Source of the DNA: Geoanaerobacter sp964528055
Lineage (GTDB): Bacteria > Desulfobacterota > Desulfuromonadia > Geobacterales > DSM-12255
Assembly: GCA_964528055.1 (NCBI GenBank)
Contig: CAZGQM010000005.1
Coordinates: 177,135-241,134, forward strand
Reading direction: 5' to 3'
DNA: 64,000 nucleotides
The notes under the pieces were generated by a model. It worked only from the letters and a program-made list of their open reading frames with translations, was not told the origin of the DNA and ran no database searches. A program made the translations under genes and the position numbers. Positions 15,827 through 23,751 of the stretch are shown piece by piece. Numbering within the stretch: position 1 is the stretch's first letter; every line of letters starts with the position of its first letter.

Positions 15827-18800
15827 TCATGGCACTGTAGTATAAGGCAATCGAAAGTACGAATCCCAAATGGTAAGCGCAGGTTTATCGCTCCCGTCAA
15901 GATTGCGCAGTCCAGTGAAAGCCCAGTTTAACATGGTAAAGTCGAGACCGTAGTTTGCTCCGTAATCGACCCCCACAAAATTAATGATGAATTGCGCGTT
16001 ATGCTGTTGCAATTTTTGGAGGAAGAAAGAGAGATAATTATTCTGAAGGCTGAACGAACCTGGAAGATAATAACCTTTGTCAATGTTTATGAGGTCCGTT
16101 GTAGTGTAACCCGTTTGATCAACAGCAATCGGTTTGTTGATCTCTGCTGCAAGCTGAAAAGCTACGTCGTAGTAGTCGTCGCGAACCAGGTTGCCGGTCA
16201 CCATATAGGGATAGGTACTCACGGCAAACAGGTCGCTGAACTCCATGAGTGATTTGACTTCATTTTGGAGGACATTCGGATATGTTTCCAGGGTCAGCGC
16301 TTTGAGTTGTGCCGAGGCAGAGTGCAAACCGAGCATGTGTTCATACTGTATCGTTGATAGTACCTTTATTCCGGGGAAGCGCGTTTTGACCACATTGTAG
16401 ACATATTGATTGAGTTCTTTGAAAGAGCTCCAAGCAGTCGGTTTATTTGCCAGTAGGATATTGGCTTCAATGTTAATAGCTACGTAACTGGGTTGAAAGA
16501 AACTAATTGCCGCGCAGACGTAGTTGGCAAATGACCTTTTTACGTCTGGATGGTCGAATTGATAGTTGTTCCAAGGTGCCGGCAGTGGCAAGTTTGGTCG
16601 TTCTCCCCAGTACGGGGCAAGGCCATCGTAGGTCGTCACTATAGGATTTAGCAGCAGATAACGCTTGTGGTCCGGAAGTGCCAAATCAAAATACTGTTGT
16701 CGTTTGTTCCATGTTTCCTGCAGATTAGCCGGATAAGAAGTATAGTTGTCGCTATTTAGCGCTTCGATCCACGGGACCCCCTCGTTGAAAACATGGCTGG
16801 TTAGGTCAGCGTGATCACGCAATATGTTATATGCGGCACTGTAGCCTTCTGGAGTTTCCGCGGGCGTATGTGAACTGAATCCCATATTGAAACTGCGATT
16901 CTCAGTACCCTTCTTGAGACGAGGCAACGCAAACTCGCTGTTCCAGGTAGCAGCGGCAGGGCGGGGGAGTCCGTCACTGGTATAAAGTCCAATATTGCGA
17001 AAATATTTGTAGAACTCCAGGAATGTCGGATTAATTCCCGCATCCTTTTGTCGCTGCCAGACTTGGTCACTGTCGCGCACTTTGAAACTGATGACGAACT
17101 CTACAGGTGTGTCGTGCTTTTCAAGTTCATAGAATAACAGCTTGTAGTAACGGTCTTGCTTCTCATGATCGCCGGTAAAGAGCAGGGTGAATATATTATA
17201 CTGTTCGGCAGCATAGCCGCTTTCAGTGATTGCGATCGGTTTATTACCGATGCCCGCTTGAGCCAGCATATCGTAGAGTCCGTCGTACATCGAAGCGGGG
17301 AGGGTGTAAGCATTGTATTTGCCGAAATGCGGATAGAGAGACAGACCGATCATATCGGTGTAGGGGAGTATGTCCTTGAACCCCTGGATCAGCCGCGGGC
17401 GGATTCCCGCCGCCATTTCGTCGTATTTCCAGGTTACCCCGTTTTCGACATTCCAGTCGGCAACGAGCGGTCCATATTCGTCGGTCATGTAAGAGGTGGC
17501 GGAGAATGAAACGAGAATCTTCACATGACTGTATTCCGGGATCAGTTTGAGCTGTTGATATACATATTTGTGCAGTTCCAGGAATTTCGGATACCGGGTG
17601 TAGTCGGACACCTGATTTGCGCTCACCTCTATGGCGATACATAGATAATCGGGATGGAAGTACTGTAGTGCGCGCTTTGCATAGTTCAGGAAAGCAACCT
17701 TCACCTGCATGTCGTCGAAATTGTAGCTGTTCCATGGCGGCGGCGGAAGCCTATTCTCGTCGTCGGCGTAGACGCCGGTACCGACTCGATTGTAATCCGC
17801 CGTGTAATCAAACGATTCACCGTATCCCCAATAAGGGGCGAGCAAATTACGCGGAATGCCGAGTGGACTTATCGATACAAGCACTTTATGGGTTTTGGGA
17901 ATTCGGTTTTTGTAATTCAGCCATGCTGCTTTCAATGAACCGCTGTATGGCAGTTCGGATGATTGAAACGTGTCGGTGTATGCCTCGACCCATGGGACAC
18001 CGCCGTCCATATGAATTGCAGTAATGTCGGCTTCTGTGGATATCTTGTTGTCGATGTAAGAGGCTACGTCCATCTTCCCCTGCATGTCGGAAGGCAGATC
18101 GTACGGGGAAGGGGTAAAGCCGAGGTAAAACGAGCGCGTTTTTGCTGGTGCGATACGCCACCAGCCTCGCTCAAAGGCCATGTTTCGAAGAGTGTTGTAA
18201 GCAGCCTTGTTCGTGCCGCTCCCAGCGTATGTGCGCAAACCGAGTGTTTCTAAGTATGAGGATATAACTGGTACCGGAACTCCCGGTGAGTTGTAACTGC
18301 TTGCATCGATGCTTGCGCGTGTCGGGGAGAGATCATGCAGGGAAGAGAATGAGGCGAATGGAACCATTTCGCGGAATCTGTCCCAGGCATCGAAAAACGA
18401 TTTTATGAACTGACTTTGCTTTACCTGAGAACTTGATGACTGCGGAGTCGAGGGAAATCCCACTGACTGAAAATAGATAGGTTTAGCGCCGTACACTGAG
18501 ATCAACTGCCAAATATCGTTTTCGACGTTTATTGGTTCGATAACATTGAAAGTGCTGCTACGCGGTAGATATGTCACGCTCAGCATGTCGCTTGAACCAT
18601 TTATGTTGCTCATCAATGAACGTGTCGGCTCGTTGACCAGCCCTGAGAAGGTGGCTGTGATCCCTACTTTCAAGGTATTGCCCCACAGGCTTTTCGCATG
18701 AGCCGACGCTGCCTGAAAAAACTCGTAAAAATCGATCCAGAATTGCAGATCATTCTTTGTGGCAAAAAATTCATCCACATCGTTTCCGATTTGCAGCGAG

Positions 18801-19426
18801 GTTAGCTGCGCGTTGGGCAATTGTGCATGCGCGAAGGTGAGCAGGGCATTAAACCTGTTAATAAATTCGGGATCGTTGAAACGAATTTGTCCGTTATTGA
18901 GACGCAAACGCAGATCTGTCGGCACGGTCAGAAAAGCGCCGCTGATCGGGCTTATGGTGAGGCTCAGTTTTAGCCCTTGGGCAACATAGCTGGCATTGGC
19001 GATATCAAGCGCAGCATGTTGCAGGCCTTCAAATGTATTGGGGGCACTCTCCAGCAGATTCCACAATAGATGGAGAGGCACAGCCTCAACACCGAGTTCA
19101 CTGGCAAGGTCAGCACGCCATTCTCCGGTTTCCGCTCCATCTGCGAAATCCAGCCCGAGTATTCGGTCACCCTTCGGTGACGGTACAGGAAATTTGTAGG
19201 GGTCGTGATCTTCGGGGTCGTTTCCCCAGGAAGTCCATAAACGATTGGGAGGCACAGGGGAATTGCTTTGTATGGAGACAGCCTTGCTGCCGAATGAATC
19301 CTGATCCAGATCAAGATAGTAAGTGTTTATATCAGTTGCCGCCTGCGATACTGCAGGCAGTATCCCGAGCATGCAGACCAGGACTGAATGCAGCAACGCT
19401 GTCCGAAAGTTTTTCCAGATGTTCAT
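15827..19426 (-). CDS. Secreted protein with three glycosidase-like TIM-barrel modules
   Basis: About 1199 residues, signal peptide 1-30. A short stretch after it (YYLDLDQDSFGS, then GNDPEDHDP) resembles the metal-binding repeat of MopE-type proteins. Three barrel modules follow. Module 1 (about 80-420) has D216 and S321 where clan-A glycosidases carry acid/base and nucleophile glutamates. Module 2 (about 435-830) has E600 in AIEVSANQ and E735 in ITESGYA, so it may be active. Module 3 (about 850-1199) has E987 in INIEANIL but Q1104 in VDQTGYT, so the nucleophile is lost. Modules 2 and 3 share a GVPW(V/I)EA motif with the proteins at 19460 and 22106. The start follows AAGGAGG. It is the last gene of the leftward polysaccharide unit. 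The family is not one I can name. Confidence 0.75.
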   Translation of the reverse strand: MNIWKNFRTALLHSVLVCMLGILPAVSQAATDINTYYLDLDQDSFGSKAVSIQSNSPVPPNRLWTSWGNDPEDHDPYKFPVPSPKGDRILGLDFADGAETGEWRADLASELGVEAVPLHLLWNLLESAPNTFEGLQHAALDIANASYVAQGLKLSLTISPISGAFLTVPTDLRLRLNNGQIRFNDPEFINRFNALLTFAHAQLPNAQLTSLQIGNDVDEFFATKNDLQFWIDFYEFFQAASAHAKSLWGNTLKVGITATFSGLVNEPTRSLMSNINGSSDMLSVTYLPRSSTFNVIEPINVENDIWQLISVYGAKPIYFQSVGFPSTPQSSSSQVKQSQFIKSFFDAWDRFREMVPFASFSSLHDLSPTRASIDASSYNSPGVPVPVISSYLETLGLRTYAGSGTNKAAYNTLRNMAFERGWWRIAPAKTRSFYLGFTPSPYDLPSDMQGKMDVASYIDNKISTEADITAIHMDGGVPWVEAYTDTFQSSELPYSGSLKAAWLNYKNRIPKTHKVLVSISPLGIPRNLLAPYWGYGESFDYTADYNRVGTGVYADDENRLPPPPWNSYNFDDMQVKVAFLNYAKRALQYFHPDYLCIAIEVSANQVSDYTRYPKFLELHKYVYQQLKLIPEYSHVKILVSFSATSYMTDEYGPLVADWNVENGVTWKYDEMAAGIRPRLIQGFKDILPYTDMIGLSLYPHFGKYNAYTLPASMYDGLYDMLAQAGIGNKPIAITESGYAAEQYNIFTLLFTGDHEKQDRYYKLLFYELEKHDTPVEFVISFKVRDSDQVWQRQKDAGINPTFLEFYKYFRNIGLYTSDGLPRPAAATWNSEFALPRLKKGTENRSFNMGFSSHTPAETPEGYSAAYNILRDHADLTSHVFNEGVPWIEALNSDNYTSYPANLQETWNKRQQYFDLALPDHKRYLLLNPIVTTYDGLAPYWGERPNLPLPAPWNNYQFDHPDVKRSFANYVCAAISFFQPSYVAINIEANILLANKPTAWSSFKELNQYVYNVVKTRFPGIKVLSTIQYEHMLGLHSASAQLKALTLETYPNVLQNEVKSLMEFSDLFAVSTYPYMVTGNLVRDDYYDVAFQLAAEINKPIAVDQTGYTTTDLINIDKGYYLPGSFSLQNNYLSFFLQKLQQHNAQFIINFVGVDYGANYGLDFTMLNWAFTGLRNLDGSDKPALTIWDSYFRLPYTTVP

Positions 19427-19459
19427 AATGCCTCCTTTCAATGGTGAGGGCAATTCATC

Positions 19460-20524
19460 TCATTGCCTGAAAGGTCTGCGAAGGTTTTGGTCCCAGGTGG
19501 AGAGGGCCGGTTTAGCGGACAAATTCTCACGTTCTAGCCCCATCTTGTAAAAAAACCGGTTATCAGGTGAAGTCGTCGGCATGCTGTCCGGCAGGTCGCT
19601 GGGTAAAAACCAGACTATGAAATCCGTGTTCTGCTCTGCATTATTTAGCAGCCATTGAAGATATTCGAGTTGCAGTTGCTCTGACCCCGGGGCATTAAAA
19701 TTTGTGCCGCTGAATGGCACGCTGCCGTATCCCGTTTCTGCGATGATCAGGCGCTTTTGGGTTACCGTGCCAATCCTGCTGATCCAGTCGAGCGGAATGT
19801 TGCTGGGGAGATGCCCCACACCTGACGGATACAGCGCAATGGCAGCCCGGTCCATCTTCGGCATAAACGGTTGCAGCAGGCTCCACTGGTTATTTGCATG
19901 CAGGTATTCGTTCTGGAACGTGGGAAAGATGATCAGTGAAGGGTAGGATCTCTTCAGGTCATCGTAGACAGCGATGTAGAATGCCACAAAATTGGCAAAA
20001 TCTGCCGGATTCGCCAATGCGTAGAGGTTGACTTCAATGCCGACTGCCAGATAATTGACCTTCAAATTATCCACAATAAACCTGGCATAGGTAATGAACG
20101 CCTGAGTTAATTTTGGGTTGGAAAAATCGGCCGGCCCCAGTGATGAAGGAAACGATCCGCCACCGTAGTTGTCGACAACACCGGATCTGGAAGCATTCAG
20201 CGGTGTGATTGCTGCATAGACGACATCGGATGGGCCAATGGGGTACCCAATGGCAAACTGAGCAAGGAAATTCGGAGGGAGAGCAGTGTTATTGTATAGG
20301 CTTACCCACGGTAGACCGCCGACATCATCCAGGTGAAGGGCGACCATATCTCCGTGATCCTTGGCGAAAATTCTTGCCCTGTCTTTGGCCGGTGAACTTG
20401 CGTCTTGGGCAAAGGGTGTGACGGCCATCCTGAAGGGGCGCGGAGGGCCACTGTTAACCGGTTGGGTTGCAGACCCGCATGCATACATAAAAAATATCAA
20501 GCAGAACAGAAAATAACGATACAC
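19460..20524 (-). CDS. Lipoprotein with one glycosidase-like barrel module
   Basis: A 354-residue protein of the same family as modules 2-3 of the downstream gene. The N-terminus is a signal sequence ending in a lipobox-like MYAC, so Cys16 could be lipid-modified and the protein held in the outer membrane. Family landmarks are ALHLDDVGGLPWVS near residue 62, E164 in VGIEVNLY (candidate acid/base) and E263 in IIAETGYG (candidate nucleophile). Both glutamates are present, so an active hydrolase is plausible. It begins with GTG, seven bases after GGAG. It lies 33 bases before the three-module gene and probably acts on the same polysaccharide; the substrate is unknown. Confidence 0.75.
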   Translation of the reverse strand: MYRYFLFCLIFFMYACGSATQPVNSGPPRPFRMAVTPFAQDASSPAKDRARIFAKDHGDMVALHLDDVGGLPWVSLYNNTALPPNFLAQFAIGYPIGPSDVVYAAITPLNASRSGVVDNYGGGSFPSSLGPADFSNPKLTQAFITYARFIVDNLKVNYLAVGIEVNLYALANPADFANFVAFYIAVYDDLKRSYPSLIIFPTFQNEYLHANNQWSLLQPFMPKMDRAAIALYPSGVGHLPSNIPLDWISRIGTVTQKRLIIAETGYGSVPFSGTNFNAPGSEQLQLEYLQWLLNNAEQNTDFIVWFLPSDLPDSMPTTSPDNRFFYKMGLERENLSAKPALSTWDQNLRRPFRQ

Positions 20525-20558
20525 AAATACGCTCCATGCATAATGCTAGAAATCCCAT

Positions 20559-22043
20559 TTATTTCGGTTCGCTTGCTGGTGGAAGGAAATCAGAAAGAAC
20601 ATTACGTCTTTCCCTCGTGAGTTTTCGACGTAACCACAAAAAAGGTTCATAAACAGCGACAGCGACTCTCGCAACAATCCATCGTGACAGAAGAAAGTCA
20701 AGCATCACTTCTCCTGCACGGCTCAGGAGGTGGGGGCGCAGAGCGTATAGAACCTTATACATACTGATCAATGGCCTGAAGTAACGTGCAACCATTACGG
20801 TATGTGATCTTGAAACGGTGTCGAGATGAAGCACGCTGTCAAAATAGTAGCAACTGACATTACGTTTTGTAATATAGCCTTTGTCGGAACAAATATCATG
20901 AAGGCGCGTTTTAGGATAGGGGTAAAATATCGCCGCATTAGTGCTGTCCGGGTTAATTCGTGCATTCAGCTTTACCGTATCGAGCATCATGCTGATTGTC
21001 TCTCCGGGAATGCCGACCATTGAGTTAACCTCAACTTTCATGTCATGTTCGTGCCCCAAACGAACGACTTCTTCCATGTTTTCAGCTGATATGTGTCGCC
21101 CAAGAACTTCCTTTCGTATGGAATCATTACCGCTTTCAAGCCCAATCTGCAGGTGCTTGCATCCGGCATCGGCGAGGGACTCAATAACAGGCCTGTTGAC
21201 ATTGCTTGGACGAAGGTTGCTTGAAAATGGCAATCCAATCTCTTTTTTGTATTTTTCTGTGAACTCCTTCGCCCAGTCTTCCCGAAGAAATAGAATATCG
21301 TCATCAAAATGAATGGCATTTATATGTGTATAGTTTTGCCGGATAGAATTTATTTCAGCCAAGACACTGTCAACGCTTCGAAATCGGACATATTTCTGGT
21401 TAGGGTAGTGTGAGCGTATTGCGTGATTACAGCAGTAGCTGCAATCAAATGGGCAACCGCGAGATGCCATCATGGATGCAATCCCCAGCTTTTCCAGTGC
21501 AAGCATCGGATAATCGAAAAGGGAGCGGTCGCCAAATGGGAGTGCGTCAAGATCCTGAAGCAAAGGGCGAACAGGGTTACGGTGAATTCTTTCACCTTCC
21601 TTCGACCAGATATTCAAGATGCTGTGCGGAGAACGTCCCGATTCCAGGCAATCGCAGAGTTCTACCATCGGCAATTCACCTTCGCCAATGCAGGCAAAAT
21701 CTATGTCGGTATTGTCGATCACTTCATCTGGGGCCAGTATTACGTGAACGCCACCAAAGATTACCGGAATTGAAACTCCTGCTTCTCTCAACCAATGCAG
21801 AAGTTGAAGGGATACCTGGTATGAATTGGTTGTTACGGAAAAAGCCAGAAGATCAGGTTTTTCGAGAGATACCCTTGCGACGAAAGCCTCTTGGTTTGAC
21901 GGTTCATAAAGATGAATGAGCGAGGTCTGATGCCCGGCCTTTTTCAACGAGGCCGACAGGCTGGCAATTCCATAGTGGTAATATCCTCGCCAGTGAATTT
22001 TTAAGCCCAGTGGGAAGTCAGCGTATATAAAAGTCACTTTCAT
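20559..22043 (-). CDS. Radical SAM protein with B12-binding-like N-terminal domain
   Basis: A 494-residue protein. The first 150 residues resemble the Rossmann-like cobalamin-binding domain found before many radical SAM domains, but I do not see a DxHxxG cobalamin-ligand motif. The radical SAM core has its cluster cysteines in SRGCPFDCSYCCNH (CxxxCxxC, about residues 197-205). The C-terminal 90 residues are basic with hydrophobic stretches. Relatives of this architecture methylate or rearrange carbon centres in lipids, hopanoids and antibiotics. Within this unit it may modify a sugar or lipid part of the polysaccharide; that is inferred from context only. Confidence 0.82.
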   Translation of the reverse strand: MKVTFIYADFPLGLKIHWRGYYHYGIASLSASLKKAGHQTSLIHLYEPSNQEAFVARVSLEKPDLLAFSVTTNSYQVSLQLLHWLREAGVSIPVIFGGVHVILAPDEVIDNTDIDFACIGEGELPMVELCDCLESGRSPHSILNIWSKEGERIHRNPVRPLLQDLDALPFGDRSLFDYPMLALEKLGIASMMASRGCPFDCSYCCNHAIRSHYPNQKYVRFRSVDSVLAEINSIRQNYTHINAIHFDDDILFLREDWAKEFTEKYKKEIGLPFSSNLRPSNVNRPVIESLADAGCKHLQIGLESGNDSIRKEVLGRHISAENMEEVVRLGHEHDMKVEVNSMVGIPGETISMMLDTVKLNARINPDSTNAAIFYPYPKTRLHDICSDKGYITKRNVSCYYFDSVLHLDTVSRSHTVMVARYFRPLISMYKVLYALRPHLLSRAGEVMLDFLLSRWIVARVAVAVYEPFLWLRRKLTRERRNVLSDFLPPASEPK

Positions 22044-22105
22044 GGCTCGGTATCCTGGTTACTCATTCTTGGATTTGTCAATCTTATTTTGTTGCGTTGT
22101 AATTA

Positions 22106-23740
22106 CTATTTTCTGAAATTCCAATCAGAAATAAGTACTGTTTTGTTCCCTTTATTGGATGCGCGACCTCCGGCATCTGCAATGGTGATTTTTGTTACAT
22201 GATCCATTTCAAGTCGTCCGTTTCTCTTTTTTGCTTTGTCCAGGCTGAGAGAACCGATCGGAAGAGTAATCTTTTTCCATTGAGTGCTGACATCAATAAC
22301 GGCATAAAACGCTTCGCCGTCACCTTCTTCCAACTGAAAGAAAAGCTGGCCGGACCTGTCGCTGCGTATGGAAAACTCCATACTGGTTGTGTGAGCCAAA
22401 GTGCCCTCAGGGATGTTTTTGACGCACCAGGCCCATTCATCGGTTTTGTAACTGTACTGCCAGAGCATTGCCGGTCCGTCGTTTGGTCCGTTTCGGGAGA
22501 GATTGATCTGAGCCCCTGGTGCGCAAGTGAATAGTTCACTTGCTTGCGAAAATCCTATGGACAGGCTATTGCCAGAACTGGATGACGTGCTTTGCTTTAC
22601 GGAGGAGGCTGATAACTGGCTGGTTTTCCCCGGTTTCCTCCATCGGGACCATTCCTGCCACGCCGGTTTTGGTTTTTGATCGCCATCAAAAAGACCGATA
22701 TTGCGCCAGAGAAGATTGACTTCATCCTTAGGCAGTTTTTTGTAAAGAAGATCGTAATCAACGGCGAGAAACCAGACCACAAACAGATAATGGTCACGTT
22801 TTGCATAATCGAGCAGCTCTTTTACATATGCAGCCTGAAGGTTGCGGTCCCCTTTGAGGTCGAGCTTGAAACGTGGGATTTTTACGTCCTGAGTTGAATA
22901 ACCTGTTTCCGCAATGGCAACAGGTTTGCTCCCGGCAAACTTCTTTGCCCATTCCAGGGGCTCTCGCCATGCATTTTCTCCCGGTCCCAAGGGGGGGTCA
23001 CCAAATTTCTCACCGAATCCGGACATGTGAGGATAGAAGCTCAAGCCGAGGTAATCGCAGCCTTTCAATAACTTGCTGACCCGTTCCGCGACTGATGGTT
23101 TTCGAAGTGACTGCAAACCGAAAGAAATTCCGATCTTCATTTCGGGAAATTCTTTGCGAAGCGCTGAAGATACGTAGTCGTACAACCCCTCGAACTGCGA
23201 CCAGCGGGCTGGATCTCGTGAAGCGAGTTCTCCTGCCTCTATCCCCAGATTGAGATAGTTGGGCTTGAAAAATTGGACAGCCCGTCGAGCATAATTCAGA
23301 TAGGCCTCTTTGACTTTCAGGTCATCAAGATGAGCTTTCGACAGAGTAGCGGGCAGTTGTAGTCCGTCGCGGTCGCCTCGCGCCGGGGCAAGAGTTTTAC
23401 GATCTTTGCCTAATGGAGCCAATCCGAGGTACACCTGATGACCCTTTGGAATACGGTTTCTCCACTGATTCCACTCGCTCTGGATTTTTTCAGGATACGG
23501 GCGTTTATCAATCGACTCCTGCCAAGGAATCCCATTATCAAGATGCAGTGCGAACAAATTCGAATTGTTCGCCATCAGGTCGTAGACTTTTTCCTGAGCT
23601 TCTGATGTGAAGTCGTACGGGAATGGGGTGAACCCGAAATATGGCGACGCAGAAGAGCCCCAGGCAACTGTGCTCGCCAGCAACAAGGCGGCCAGAGGCA
23701 AAGGGAACGACTTATACAAGGATTTCAGCAGGGTTCTCAT
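22106..23740 (-). CDS. Secreted glycosidase-like barrel protein with C-terminal beta-sandwich module
   Basis: A 544-residue protein with a signal peptide (1-28). The barrel (about 33-345) belongs to the same family as the genes at 19460 and 15827: ALHLDNGIPWQES near 64, E168 in NLGIEAGE and E278 in AIAETGYS as likely catalytic glutamates. A Ser/Thr-rich linker leads to a 160-residue beta-rich module (about 370-544) that looks like a carbohydrate-binding or CIA30-type jelly roll. GAGGA precedes the ATG. It is 11 bases downstream of the GH31 gene. A secreted enzyme cutting the exported polysaccharide is the simplest reading; the substrate is unknown. Confidence 0.76.
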   Translation of the reverse strand: MRTLLKSLYKSFPLPLAALLLASTVAWGSSASPYFGFTPFPYDFTSEAQEKVYDLMANNSNLFALHLDNGIPWQESIDKRPYPEKIQSEWNQWRNRIPKGHQVYLGLAPLGKDRKTLAPARGDRDGLQLPATLSKAHLDDLKVKEAYLNYARRAVQFFKPNYLNLGIEAGELASRDPARWSQFEGLYDYVSSALRKEFPEMKIGISFGLQSLRKPSVAERVSKLLKGCDYLGLSFYPHMSGFGEKFGDPPLGPGENAWREPLEWAKKFAGSKPVAIAETGYSTQDVKIPRFKLDLKGDRNLQAAYVKELLDYAKRDHYLFVVWFLAVDYDLLYKKLPKDEVNLLWRNIGLFDGDQKPKPAWQEWSRWRKPGKTSQLSASSVKQSTSSSSGNSLSIGFSQASELFTCAPGAQINLSRNGPNDGPAMLWQYSYKTDEWAWCVKNIPEGTLAHTTSMEFSIRSDRSGQLFFQLEEGDGEAFYAVIDVSTQWKKITLPIGSLSLDKAKKRNGRLEMDHVTKITIADAGGRASNKGNKTVLISDWNFRK

Positions 23741-23751
23741 ATGGTCCTCGA

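Noticed and set aside
15806..15840. Inverted repeat CTACAGTG/CACTGTAG at the end of the triple-barrel gene as a terminator
   Set aside because: Eight pairs with a 19-base loop and no T run; it partly lies inside the coding end. Too weak to call.
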